Below, piece after piece: positions 26,002-34,387 of a stretch of 64,000 bases of DNA. Position 1 is the first letter of the stretch; each line of letters starts with the position of its first letter. The position numbers and the translations under genes are program-made. The stretch is from assembly GCA_051418055.1 (NCBI GenBank), contig JBPRGH010000119.1, positions 62,001 to 126,000 on the forward strand. The letters are read 5' to 3'. The notes beneath the pieces were generated by a model that saw nothing but the letters and a program-made list of their open reading frames with translations, did not search any database and was not told where the DNA came from. The stretch is from JBPRGH01 sp051418055 (GTDB taxonomy: Bacteria > Bacteroidota > Bacteroidia > Cytophagales > Cyclobacteriaceae).

Positions 26002-28334
26002 TGATAATTCCCATTGCGGTTCAAAGTAAGAACTTCAAGTTATCATGCACTGCTTTTATTTTAATTATTTGTTTCTGCCACTTAAATGTTGCTGCACAAT
26101 CACCATTAGCAGAAATCAAAGGACGAGCTACAAATCGTTATACTAAAAAGCCAATTGCTGATGCAGAGATTATCTTAGCTGGAACAGATCCACTACTAGG
26201 CACTACAACTGATTCCCTTGGATACTTTTCATTAAAGAATGCGCCCGTAGGAAGATATATAATAGAAGCAAGTCATGTAGGTTTTTCTCCTGAAAATCAG
26301 GAGTTATTATTAAGTTCTGGAAGTGGAAATATGTTGTTTTTTTCAATGTCTCCTGTTACAAAACAATTGGAGGAGGTTGTTGTATCAAACTCATCATATA
26401 CAATTGCCGATAGGATCAACAGCAGGAAAATTTCCATAGAGCAAGCCAAACGCTTTGCTGCTAATTATCAAGATCCAGCACGTATCCTCACCTCTTTTCC
26501 AGGTGTTGTACCTCAAAATGATCAAAATAATAATATTGTAGTAAATGGTAAATCCCCACAGGGAATAGGATGGTGGGTAGAAGGTTTCGAAGTGGTAAAC
26601 CCAAATCATCTAAACAATGCTGGCTTACTAACTGATCGCCCAACACAATCCGGGGGCGGGGTAAATGTTCTTTCTTCACAAATTTTAGATCAAACGAAAT
26701 TTGTTGGGTTACCCTTTTCATCTACTTATGGAAATGCCTATTCGGGAATAATCGACATGAGCCTTAACGACGGGAATAAATTTGAACAGGATTATTCAGC
26801 CCAGGCAAGTCTTTTAGGATTAGAATTTGCAACAGATGGTCCAATTAAAAAAAGAAAATCCAGCTATAATATCAATTATAGATATTCAACCGTCGGTTTA
26901 CTTTCAAACTTGGGGGTAGATTTCGGAGGTGAGGAGATCAATTTTCAGGATCTATCTTTCAAGATAAATCATCTTTATAATAAAGGTGGGGAACTTAGCA
27001 TATTTGGCTTTGGGGGAAATTCAAAAAATCATTTTTATGGTCAGAGCAATCCTGATCAGTGGCAGATAGATAAAGATAGTACTCAAATATTATACAACTC
27101 TTCTGTTTCTGCAGTTGGTCTTAAAGATGAAAGAAATATTTCGGAAAATTTAGCTTTTACTGCTGGGGGTGTTTTTTCTGTTGCACAATCTACACGGGAA
27201 GTTTATGGATTGAACCGTACAAATGAATCCTTTTTCTCAGAAAGCTACTCTTTTAAAAATTCTAAAATTTCAACAAAATTTATGTTGGATTATCTGCAGA
27301 AAAGTACGAATATACAAGCAGGGGCAATGATCAATTTTTATAATGAAGAATTAAAGTATAATTCATCATCAAACGAACTTACGGAAGATGGGGTACAAGG
27401 AACATTGTTCCAGCCGTTTGTTCAATTTACCCATGTTTTCAATAATAAATTTCAGCTTTCTTCAGGTGTAAGATTCATGTATTTTGATTACAATAAAACT
27501 CAAGCAACTCTTCCAAATGCTTGCCTGAAATATTACTTATCTTCAGAATCAGAAGTTAGCTTAAATTACGCCAGGCAAGCACAAAGATTAAATGCTGAAG
27601 CGTATGTTAATAAAGCATCAGAATTGGAATTCTTAAAAACTGATTTTTTCAGTCTCGGCTATTTAAAAAACTTTAAAAGAACATTACTTACCACTGAAAT
27701 TTTTTATCAGCAAATGTCTGATGTGCCTGTCAGTATTATAAACCCCACATTCTCCTTAATTAATGAAGTAGATCCACTTGTAAATGAGTTGCTTGTAAGT
27801 AAAGGGACAGCGGAATTCTATGGCTTAAATGCCTCATTTGAAAAACCATTGGATAAAAATATATATTATATAATTTCCGGATCCCTTTATGATGCTTTTT
27901 ATGAGGGAAATGATGGAATTAAAAGACGAACAAAGTTTAACGGGAATTACTCATTTAGTACAACCGCTGGAAAAGAATGGGCTAAGGTTAAAGAAGATGC
28001 CGTGCGATTTTTTGGTGCTAATTTTAAAGTCATTATTGCCGGGGGCGCCAGGTACGCTGACATAGATTTAGAAAAGTCTCAAAATACAAATACAACAGCG
28101 TATAATTTTGATAATGGATATGAAAATCAATTCAATAATTTTTATCGGTTTGATGTGAGAATAAGCTGGAGAAAAGAAAAAACTAAATACACACGAGTAA
28201 TAGCACTTGACATTCAGAATCTTTTTTCCTTCAACAATGCTGCTTATAGTTATTATGATTCACGGAAAAATGAAATGGTAACACAATCTCATTTAGGAAT
28301 TATACCTGTACTGCTGTATAGACTTCAGTTTTAG
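26001..28334 (+). CDS. TonB-dependent outer-membrane receptor with carboxypeptidase-like domain
   Basis: 777 residues. After a signal peptide (ending VAAQ) comes a carboxypeptidase-regulatory-like domain (about 38-113: IKGRATNRYTKKPIADAEI ... DSLGYFSLKNAPVGRYIIEA). A plug domain follows (ARILTSFPGVVPQNDQNNNIVVNGKSP, about 150-240), then a 22-strand-type barrel ending in LLYRLQF with the terminal Phe needed for outer-membrane insertion. It imports a scarce ligand with TonB energy. No SusD gene is adjacent, so it is not a polysaccharide-utilisation pair. A metal chelate or a cofactor such as PQQ would fit its neighbours (inference). Confidence 0.88.
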   Translation: MIIPIAVQSKNFKLSCTAFILIICFCHLNVAAQSPLAEIKGRATNRYTKKPIADAEIILAGTDPLLGTTTDSLGYFSLKNAPVGRYIIEASHVGFSPENQELLLSSGSGNMLFFSMSPVTKQLEEVVVSNSSYTIADRINSRKISIEQAKRFAANYQDPARILTSFPGVVPQNDQNNNIVVNGKSPQGIGWWVEGFEVVNPNHLNNAGLLTDRPTQSGGGVNVLSSQILDQTKFVGLPFSSTYGNAYSGIIDMSLNDGNKFEQDYSAQASLLGLEFATDGPIKKRKSSYNINYRYSTVGLLSNLGVDFGGEEINFQDLSFKINHLYNKGGELSIFGFGGNSKNHFYGQSNPDQWQIDKDSTQILYNSSVSAVGLKDERNISENLAFTAGGVFSVAQSTREVYGLNRTNESFFSESYSFKNSKISTKFMLDYLQKSTNIQAGAMINFYNEELKYNSSSNELTEDGVQGTLFQPFVQFTHVFNNKFQLSSGVRFMYFDYNKTQATLPNACLKYYLSSESEVSLNYARQAQRLNAEAYVNKASELEFLKTDFFSLGYLKNFKRTLLTTEIFYQQMSDVPVSIINPTFSLINEVDPLVNELLVSKGTAEFYGLNASFEKPLDKNIYYIISGSLYDAFYEGNDGIKRRTKFNGNYSFSTTAGKEWAKVKEDAVRFFGANFKVIIAGGARYADIDLEKSQNTNTTAYNFDNGYENQFNNFYRFDVRISWRKEKTKYTRVIALDIQNLFSFNNAAYSYYDSRKNEMVTQSHLGIIPVLLYRLQF

Positions 28335-28423
28335 TAGCATAAGAGGGACTATTCTACATTAATGGCAAGCCAAGCACAAACAGTTGTTTACGTATGCTGT
28401 TACAAAAGAAACATGCTAAGCCC

Positions 28424-29872
28424 ATGAAGACCGTCATTCCATTTCTTTTATTTACTGTATGTTTAGTTCTTCAAAGCTGTTACAGGCTGCTACCGTCAAA
28501 AGGAGGAGGGCAGATTTCCTATAAACCTGAAAGAACCGTTGATCCTGCTGATGTTTTATTACCTAAAGGATACCAGATTGATGTAGTAACCACTGGCCTG
28601 ACATTTCCTACGGCTGTTACTTTTGATGAAGAAGGAACCCTATATGTCATAGAAGCAGGATATTCTTATGGAGAAGTTTTTTTAGAACCTAAATTATTAA
28701 GAATAGAACCAAATGGACAAACAACATTAGTTTATGCAGGTGGTAAAAATGGCCCATGGAATGGCGTGACTTATTACAATGGACATTTTTATATAGCTGA
28801 GGGAGGTCAACTAGAAGGAGGTAAAATTCTAAAAGTCAACAAAGAAGGAGGGGCTGAAACTCTTGTGGAGGGGCTTCCAAGCCTTGGGGATCATCATACG
28901 AATGGTCCAGTGGTAAAAGATAGTTATATCTACTTCGGCCAGGGCACGGCAACTAATTCTGGGGTGGTAGGAAAGGACAATGCACATTTTGGCTGGCTGT
29001 ATCGCTATGAAGATTTTCATGATATACCTTGTGAAGACATTGTGGTGAATGGCTTAAACTATACAACTGAAAATGTATTGACAGAAGATCCTGATGATAA
29101 AGCAGTTACAGGCCCTTATTCACCCTACAACAATAAAGTTGAACCTAATCAGGTAATCAAAGGTGCGATTCCCTGTAATGGTGCTGTGATGCGTGTTCCT
29201 ATCAATGGAGGTGAGCTTGAATTAGTTGCCTGGGGTTTTCGTAATCCTTATGGTATGGCAGTAGCTCCTGATAGCAATATTTATATCACTCAGAATTCTT
29301 ATGATGTACGAGGCAGCCGTCCTGTCTGGGGAACAGGAGATGTACTCTGGAGATTGGAAGAAGGACAATGGTACGGCTGGCCTGATTATAATGGCAATCT
29401 TCCTGTGATGGCTTTAGAGGTTCCCGGAGAGAAAGATCCAAAACCAGTCCTCTCAACTTATCCGAGTGAACCACCAGCGCCTATGGCAGACTTTGGTGTT
29501 CATTCATCGTCAAATGGAATAGATTTTTCCCACAAAGAAAAGTTTGGTTTTCAAGGACAGGCCTTTGTTGCCCAATTTGGAGATATGGCGCCAGGAGTAG
29601 GAAAAGTACTTTCTCCTGTTGGATATAAAGTAGTTAAAGTAGATGTTAACACAGGTGTAGTGGAAAATTTTGCAGTTAACCGTGGGAAAGAAAATGGACC
29701 CGCATCGTGGCTGAAAACAGAAGGGCTGGAAAGACCTATATCTGTAAAATTTAATCCTGCTGGTGATGCTTTATTCATTGTAGATTTTGGCATACTGACG
29801 ATGACTAAAGAAGGGGATGCCATTCCATATAAAGAAACAGGTGTAATATGGAAAGTAACAAAGGAAAAATAA
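28424..29872 (+). CDS. Beta-propeller sorbosone dehydrogenase-like lipoprotein (second copy)
   Basis: About 482 residues from ATG 28,424, which gives a lipoprotein signal (FTVCLVLQSC); the longer frame from 28,394 only adds a charged prefix. Propeller motifs match the first copy: LTFPTAVTFDEEGTLYVIEAG, WNGVTYYNGHFYIAEGG, LVAWGFRNPYGMAVAPDSN, EGQWYGWPDYNGNLP and VKFNPAGDALFIVDFG. Shared landmarks with the gene at 20,885 (GWPD, PxxCNGAxxR, IVDFG) show common ancestry. The next gene encodes a cytochrome c that could accept its electrons, as in other PQQ dehydrogenase-cytochrome pairs. Confidence 0.83.
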   Translation: MKTVIPFLLFTVCLVLQSCYRLLPSKGGGQISYKPERTVDPADVLLPKGYQIDVVTTGLTFPTAVTFDEEGTLYVIEAGYSYGEVFLEPKLLRIEPNGQTTLVYAGGKNGPWNGVTYYNGHFYIAEGGQLEGGKILKVNKEGGAETLVEGLPSLGDHHTNGPVVKDSYIYFGQGTATNSGVVGKDNAHFGWLYRYEDFHDIPCEDIVVNGLNYTTENVLTEDPDDKAVTGPYSPYNNKVEPNQVIKGAIPCNGAVMRVPINGGELELVAWGFRNPYGMAVAPDSNIYITQNSYDVRGSRPVWGTGDVLWRLEEGQWYGWPDYNGNLPVMALEVPGEKDPKPVLSTYPSEPPAPMADFGVHSSSNGIDFSHKEKFGFQGQAFVAQFGDMAPGVGKVLSPVGYKVVKVDVNTGVVENFAVNRGKENGPASWLKTEGLERPISVKFNPAGDALFIVDFGILTMTKEGDAIPYKETGVIWKVTKEK

Positions 29873-30231
29873 TAGAGAATATCCGCAACTGTTTAATAGC
29901 AGGTTATATTATCATAATTAGTATAACTTTAAATAGTTGTTCTTCAGTGCCACCCTATGCGGAGGTGAAAAGTATGCCGACCCATGAACTGGAAAATGGA
30001 CGTATTTTATATAACAATTATTGTGCGACCTGCCACCCAAATGGAGGATCAGGTGTGGGATTGGCCATCATTAATAAACCTTTACCGGAATTCTTAATAC
30101 GATTTCAAATTCGACATGGAATAGGCGTTATGCCAGATTTTGATGAAGATGTATTAAAAGATGAGCAAGTGGAAAGTATAGCAGAGTACCTGGCCTATTT
30201 ACGCAAAAAATATTATAAGAAGTACCAGTAA
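29848..30231 (+). CDS. c-type cytochrome lipoprotein
   Basis: 127 residues with a lipoprotein signal (IISITLNSC, about 23-31) and one haem-binding motif CATCH (about 58-62), preceded by GRILYNNYC. Possible sixth-ligand methionines occur later (HGIGVMPDF). A C-terminal helix (VESIAEYLAYLRKKYYKKY) completes a small class-I cytochrome c fold. It overlaps the propeller gene by 25 bp, which argues for a working pair in which the dehydrogenase-like protein passes electrons to this haem. It is the last cargo gene. Confidence 0.87.
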   Translation: MESNKGKIIENIRNCLIAGYIIIISITLNSCSSVPPYAEVKSMPTHELENGRILYNNYCATCHPNGGSGVGLAIINKPLPEFLIRFQIRHGIGVMPDFDEDVLKDEQVESIAEYLAYLRKKYYKKYQ

Positions 30232-30455
30232 ATCCAGACCTGTAAGGATTTAATCATAATATTTCTTAAGCTCCTCATAATCTCTACCAGGTTGGAGAGC
30301 TTTTGCAACTCACAGTATATATCCATATTGGGGAGCAAAGACTATAAAGAAGAAGGCAGTTTTATGCCTCATAAAAAACAAATCATTTTTTTTAAATAGT
30401 CATTTTATAAAAAAATTAAATTCATCATCTAAAAAGCCACGACCCCAACATAGTC
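30232..30455 (+). other. AT-rich spacer inside the right end
   Basis: No gene. A weak hairpin (aagctc ... gagctt, about 30,268-30,302) and a short one (aggca/tgcct near 30,356-30,371) may end the cargo transcript. Otherwise nothing recognisable before the end boxes. Confidence 0.45.
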
Positions 30456-30526
30456 TGTTCAAACTTTTTTAATCAAACTCTTTAAAATGTGTTCAAACTT
30501 TTTTAAATAACTGTTCAAACTTTTTT
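30456..30526 (-). repeat. Right-end TnsB-box array
   Basis: Exact copies of tgttcaaactttttt at 30,456-30,470, 30,490-30,504 and 30,512-30,526, with a degenerate tcaaactcttt at 30,473-30,483. They are the reverse complement of the left-end boxes. The outer two are 22 bp apart. With tnsA at the other side, this corresponds to the cargo-side (left) end of Tn7 in the standard orientation, though here it is the more repeat-rich end. Confidence 0.88.
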
Positions 30527-30537
30527 ACTTTACCCCA

Positions 30538-30571
30538 AGAGCCACTCGCTTAAAAGCGGGTGGCTCTTTTT
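30538..30571. terminator. Strong hairpin terminator touching the transposon right end
   Basis: A 14-bp stem (30,538-30,551 with 30,554-30,567, one G-T pair), a two-base loop and a T run. It lies immediately outside the last TnsB box, so it is probably chromosomal and marks the spot after a host gene where the element inserted. Confidence 0.85.
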
Positions 30572-30667
30572 ATTTAGTATAATTCTGAATTACCCTCTGC
30601 AGCTAACAATCGTAGATTTTATACGTCATATATAGTAAATTAGATATAAACTAAAAGCTAAATAATT

Positions 30668-30889
30668 ATGGAAAAGATATGTAAAAACTGTGACCATTGG
30701 GAAGCAGGAGTAGAAAATGCTCCTAAACCTGATATGTATGGCGAGTGCAATGAACTAAGCCATCATGAGCTGAACCCCGAATATATACTTCCTGTAATTG
30801 ACAGAAAGGAATCTTTTGACCCAAATTCTAAAATATATGAATATATAACCGGAGCAAATTTTGGCTGCAATCATTTTGCAGAGGCTTAA
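30668..30889 (+). CDS. Small Cys-rich hypothetical protein
   Basis: 73 residues with a metal-site-like layout: ICKNCDHW (C-x2-C), GECNEL and a late NFGCNHF. Such short four-cysteine proteins often bind zinc or an iron-sulfur centre, but no family is recognised. It is monocistronic and followed by a clean terminator at 30,917. It is the first chromosomal gene right of the transposon. Confidence 0.65.
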   Translation: MEKICKNCDHWEAGVENAPKPDMYGECNELSHHELNPEYILPVIDRKESFDPNSKIYEYITGANFGCNHFAEA

Positions 30890-30916
30890 AATAATCCAGC
30901 TTATAAAAATTAACCA

Positions 30917-30939
30917 GCCCGGTCCTTCCGGGCTTTTTT
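30917..30939 (+). terminator. Intrinsic terminator
   Basis: gcccgg / ccgggc stem with a five-base loop followed by six T, just after the small Cys-rich gene. Confidence 0.85.
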
Positions 30940-30969
30940 GATCATAATATATCCCTATCCTATAATTAA

Positions 30970-31638
30970 CTACCCGGTATAGGATAAATACTCGCTTTTT
31001 AACAATGGGCATATCTTATACCGCTCATCTTTGGTATCATCATATAAAGCCTCCAGTAGCTCATAAACATGATTTATTCCTATTCTTTCAACCCATTCAA
31101 AAGGGCCATATGGATAATTTGTGCCCAATTTCATTCCTAAATCAATACCCTCCCTGGAAGCAGTTCCCTCCTGAACTGTAAAATAAGCTTCATTAATTAT
31201 CATACAAATTACTCTTGGAGAAACCATCCCTACCCTGTCTTTTACAATATAATACTGCTGGTTTAATTTATTGAATAGCTTTTCAGGATGTTCCTTATCC
31301 TCGGAATTAAATATTGTAAGCTCCCATTTTTCATATTGAAAAAATCCTGGTAACCCATTAAATCCAATCATTTTACACGAAATATCAGGATTATAAAATC
31401 GTAATTCTGTAAGGGTGATTTTTGGTGTATTTAATAGAACTGATAACCCCTCAATATCTTTATAGGCCTCAATATTGTCAGGATAATCTTCAATCAGGAA
31501 ATCAATAACCAAATCCTGCTCTTCAAAGTTTTGTAATGCGAGGCTCACATCCTCCACATGTTCATAATCATGGGCATCTCCCAGTTTATTTTTTACTAAA
31601 TTAAATTCTCCTTCAGCGCCTATAACTAATATTTTCAT
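30970..31638 (-). CDS. 3-hydroxyacyl-CoA dehydrogenase C-terminal-domain protein
   Basis: About 222 residues from the ATG at 31,638 (MKILVIGAEGEF, a degenerate Rossmann start); the upstream extension is hydrophobic and unlikely. The C-terminal part (about 130-220: VGMVSPRVICMIINEAYFTVQEGTASREGIDLGMKLGTNYPYGPFEW) matches the helical domain of 3-hydroxyacyl-CoA dehydrogenases. The N-terminal NAD domain is short and lacks a full GxGxxG, so catalysis is uncertain. It is divergent from ridA with about 50 bp between starts. Confidence 0.75.
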   Translation of the reverse strand: MKILVIGAEGEFNLVKNKLGDAHDYEHVEDVSLALQNFEEQDLVIDFLIEDYPDNIEAYKDIEGLSVLLNTPKITLTELRFYNPDISCKMIGFNGLPGFFQYEKWELTIFNSEDKEHPEKLFNKLNQQYYIVKDRVGMVSPRVICMIINEAYFTVQEGTASREGIDLGMKLGTNYPYGPFEWVERIGINHVYELLEALYDDTKDERYKICPLLKSEYLSYTG

Positions 31639-31649
31639 ATGAAACTTTT

Positions 31650-31657
31650 TATCTTTG
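31650..31657 (+). promoter_or_regulatory. Bacteroidota-type promoter element before ridA
   Basis: TATCTTTG matches the phylum -7 consensus TAnnTTTG and lies 33 bp before the ridA start. No clear -33 TTG was found at ideal spacing. Confidence 0.45.
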
Positions 31658-31690
31658 AAAGCAACAAAGTTAAGCTTAACAATAATAAAA

Positions 31691-32071
31691 ATGGCAAAGG
31701 AAATAATATTCACTGAAAATGCTCCCAGAGCAATAGGCCCATACAGTCAGGCAGTAATGGCGGGAAATACATTATATGTATCAGGACAAATTGCTATTGA
31801 TCCAAATACGGGTGATCTTGTTACCATGGATATAACACTCGAAACCCAGCAGGTAATGAAAAACCTGCATATGATATTAGAGCGTGCAGGCATGGATTTT
31901 AGTAATGTCGTGAAGTGTACAATCTTCGTTAAGGACCTCAATAATTTTCAGGTGATCAATGAAACTTATGGTAAAAGCTTTAAAAATGATCCTCCTGCCC
32001 GTGAAACGGTTGAGGTGAGCAGACTGCCAAAAGATGTAAATGTGGAGATATCCTGTATTGCAGTAAAATAA
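31691..32071 (+). CDS. ridA: RidA family enamine/imine deaminase
   Basis: 126 residues from ATG 31,691. RidA hydrolyses reactive 2-aminoacrylate and related enamines produced by PLP enzymes. Family marks are AIGPYSQAV (about 14-22), LYVSGQIAIDP, the catalytic-site Arg in PPARETVEV, and the terminal VNVEISCIAVK. Length and motifs are fully typical. It works in the cytoplasm as a trimer. Confidence 0.93.
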   Translation: MAKEIIFTENAPRAIGPYSQAVMAGNTLYVSGQIAIDPNTGDLVTMDITLETQQVMKNLHMILERAGMDFSNVVKCTIFVKDLNNFQVINETYGKSFKNDPPARETVEVSRLPKDVNVEISCIAVK

Positions 32072-32093
32072 ATAATACAGAAGCCATGATTAA

Positions 32094-32543
32094 ATGATAT
32101 TAATTCCAGCCAAAGAGGAGACCCTTGTTTTACCTTATTCCTATGAAAAGGTAATTTTGAGGATAAGCCTGCATTTAGATACTCAGGGTGATCAGCCTGA
32201 AAAAACCTTTAATGGCTGGATAAAACCAACTACATTTAAAATAATTCAAAAAGTAAGAAGGCCGGATAATTATATTCCGCTGATCATTGGTAAAATTGAG
32301 CCAACCTCTAAAGGTTGTATCTTATTCATCAAATATCGGTTATTATACAGTACAAGAATGTTCCTCGTTTTTTGGTCGATCCTTTTAATTCTTCTTTCTC
32401 TTTTTTTTGGACTGGAACATAAAGTCTATCTATATGCATCTCTTGCTTTAGGGATTGGCATATTAAATTATCTGATTGTTTATTTTAATTTTAAAAAAAA
32501 GGTAAAAATCAGTCACGAACTACTTTTAAAAGTGTTACAATAA
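32094..32543 (+). CDS. Hypothetical membrane protein
   Basis: 149 residues. A soluble beta-rich N-terminal half (about 1-85) is followed by two close membrane helices (about 86-104 and 109-129) and a basic tail. No family is recognised. It lies between ridA and gltX on the same strand, 22 bp after ridA. Confidence 0.6.
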   Translation: MILIPAKEETLVLPYSYEKVILRISLHLDTQGDQPEKTFNGWIKPTTFKIIQKVRRPDNYIPLIIGKIEPTSKGCILFIKYRLLYSTRMFLVFWSILLILLSLFFGLEHKVYLYASLALGIGILNYLIVYFNFKKKVKISHELLLKVLQ

Positions 32544-32570
32544 TAGAAGTCACTAGACATCAATATTTTG

Positions 32571-32578
32571 TAAATTTG
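32571..32578 (+). promoter_or_regulatory. Promoter element before gltX
   Basis: TAAATTTG (TAnnTTTG consensus), 20 bp before the ATG and followed by cggcac. The same TAAATTTGCGGCAC block precedes kdsD at 59,245. Confidence 0.55.
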
Positions 32579-32597
32579 CGGCACGAAAAAAGGAATT

Positions 32598-34136
32598 ATG
32601 ACGAACGTAAGAGTAAGATTTGCGCCAAGTCCTACAGGCGCTTTACATATCGGAGGACTACGAACAGCATTATATAACTATCTCTTTGCCAAAAAGCATA
32701 AAGGGTCAATGGTATTAAGAATTGAGGATACTGACCAGACAAGGTTTATTTCCGGGGCTGAAGAATATATAAAGGAAGCATTGAGCTGGGTTGGCATTTT
32801 TCCCGATGAAGGCCCTGAGGGTATTGGTGCTTATGGGCCTTACAGGCAAAGCGAACGAACAGATATATATAAGAAGCACGTACAGCAATTGCTGGATTCC
32901 GGTCATGCATATTATGCTTTTGACACACCGGAAGAGCTGGAGGAGATGAGAGAAAGGCTTAAAGCCGCAAAAGTTGCCATACCACAGTATAATTCAATTA
33001 CACGTATGCAGATGAAAAATTCTCTTACGTTGCCCGAAGATGAGGTTAAAGCAAGACTACAAAGTGGCGAGCCTTATGTGATAAGGATTAAAGTCCCCCA
33101 TAAAGAGGAAGTCAGGTTAAATGATATGATACGTGGATGGGTAATGGTTCATTCATCAACTATCGATGATAAGGTACTGATGAAATCTGATGGGCTTCCT
33201 ACATATCATATGGCAAATGTAGTAGATGATTACCTCATGAAGATCACACATGTCATTAGAGGTGAGGAGTGGTTACCTTCAGCTCCTCTGCATGTACTTC
33301 TTTATAGATTCCTTGGATGGGAAAAAGATATGCCAAAGTTTGCTCACCTTCCCCTTCTGTTAAAACCTGATGGAAATGGTAAGCTAAGCAAACGTGACGG
33401 CCTGAAACATGGATTTCCGGTATTCCCTCTAAAATGGAAAGATCCTGAATCCGGTGAGGTAATGAAAGGTTTCAGAGAAGAAGGTTATCTTCCCGATGCT
33501 CTTACAAACTTCCTTGCTTTCCTGGGCTGGAACCCGGGGACAAACCAGGAAATATTCACATTTGATGAATTAGTAGAAGCTTTCTCTATTGAAAGGATTG
33601 GAAAAGCCGGTGCAAAATTTGATATAAATAAAGCGAATTGGTTCAATCAGCAGTATATTAAGCAAAAGCCTTCAACAGAACTAGCCGAATATTTGTTAGA
33701 TGATCTGGAGGCTAATAACCTTTCCGCAACTAAAGATTACGCCTCGCAAGTTTGCGAGCTGATGAAGGAAAGAGTTGTTTTTCCTCATGATTTTTTTGAG
33801 GAAGGAAAATTTTTCTTTATTGCTCCCGAGGAGTATGATGAAAAGGTTGTTCAGAAAAAATGGGATGAAAATGCTGTCAATGTACTCGAAGAATTTAAAA
33901 AGCGGCTTCAGCATGTAGATAAATTAAATGCTGACGATGCAAAAAATATTTTAAATGAGGTACTTGAGGAAAAAGGCATTCCTATCGGTAAAGTAATGCA
34001 GGCGGTAAGGCTTTCCATAACAGGAAAAGGAGCCGGACCAGACCTGATGGAAATTATTGCTTTACTTGGCAGTAAAGAAGTGCAGAAAAGAATTGATCAT
34101 GCACTCAGTACACTTGAAGTAAAACAATCATCATGA
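32598..34136 (+). CDS. gltX: Glutamate--tRNA ligase
   Basis: 512 residues. It charges tRNA-Glu (and possibly tRNA-Gln, since gatC is present in this window) with glutamate. The class-I signatures are present: PSPTGALHIGGL near the start (HIGH-type) and KLSKRDG (about 258-264). The full length is typical. It is followed by a small Lys-rich gene overlapping by 4 bp. Confidence 0.97.
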   Translation: MTNVRVRFAPSPTGALHIGGLRTALYNYLFAKKHKGSMVLRIEDTDQTRFISGAEEYIKEALSWVGIFPDEGPEGIGAYGPYRQSERTDIYKKHVQQLLDSGHAYYAFDTPEELEEMRERLKAAKVAIPQYNSITRMQMKNSLTLPEDEVKARLQSGEPYVIRIKVPHKEEVRLNDMIRGWVMVHSSTIDDKVLMKSDGLPTYHMANVVDDYLMKITHVIRGEEWLPSAPLHVLLYRFLGWEKDMPKFAHLPLLLKPDGNGKLSKRDGLKHGFPVFPLKWKDPESGEVMKGFREEGYLPDALTNFLAFLGWNPGTNQEIFTFDELVEAFSIERIGKAGAKFDINKANWFNQQYIKQKPSTELAEYLLDDLEANNLSATKDYASQVCELMKERVVFPHDFFEEGKFFFIAPEEYDEKVVQKKWDENAVNVLEEFKKRLQHVDKLNADDAKNILNEVLEEKGIPIGKVMQAVRLSITGKGAGPDLMEIIALLGSKEVQKRIDHALSTLEVKQSS

Positions 34137-34381
34137 GCAAGAAAAAGAAAGATAATAAAAAGGATAAAAAGCAAGACCCAAAGGTAAATCCGGATCTTAA
34201 AGGTTTTCAAATAAAAATTGATCCTTTTGGTGAAATTAAATCATCGTATGACATTGATAAGATCAATGAGTTCCTGAATAAAAATGTGGAAGATAAAAAA
34301 CTTCAGGAACGGGAGGATTACGATAAGATCAAGAAAAAAGGTAAGCCTGGTAAAAAAGGCACTGATGAAGAGGAAGAATAA
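34133..34381 (+). CDS. Small lysine-rich hypothetical protein
   Basis: 82 residues, highly charged: a Lys-rich start (MSKKKKDNKKDKKQDPK), a short ordered core (GFQIKIDPFGEIKSSYDIDKINEFLNK) and an acidic/Lys tail. The core with DPFGEI looks conserved-domain-like, but no name can be given. It is coupled to gltX by an ATGA overlap. Confidence 0.65.
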   Translation: MSKKKKDNKKDKKQDPKVNPDLKGFQIKIDPFGEIKSSYDIDKINEFLNKNVEDKKLQEREDYDKIKKKGKPGKKGTDEEEE

Positions 34382-34387
34382 CATTCT

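Larger units (their letters stand above)
946..30537. mobile_element. Tn7-like transposon with tnsABCDE and copper-resistance cargo (boundaries approximate)
   Basis: A five-gene Tn7-type transposition operon lies at the left end, and about 21.5 kb of unidirectional cargo follows to the right end. The ends are marked by inverted arrays of the box aaaaaagtttgaaca: two exact copies at 980-1015 on the left and three exact copies at 30,456-30,526 in the opposite orientation on the right. Box spacing of 21-22 bp fits the roughly 22-bp TnsB sites of Tn7, and tnsA is the outermost gene, as in Tn7. The exact terminal bases and the 5-bp target duplication could not be fixed from sequence alone. The left limit lies somewhere in 932-979 and the right limit in 30,527-30,538. 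Confidence 0.85.
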
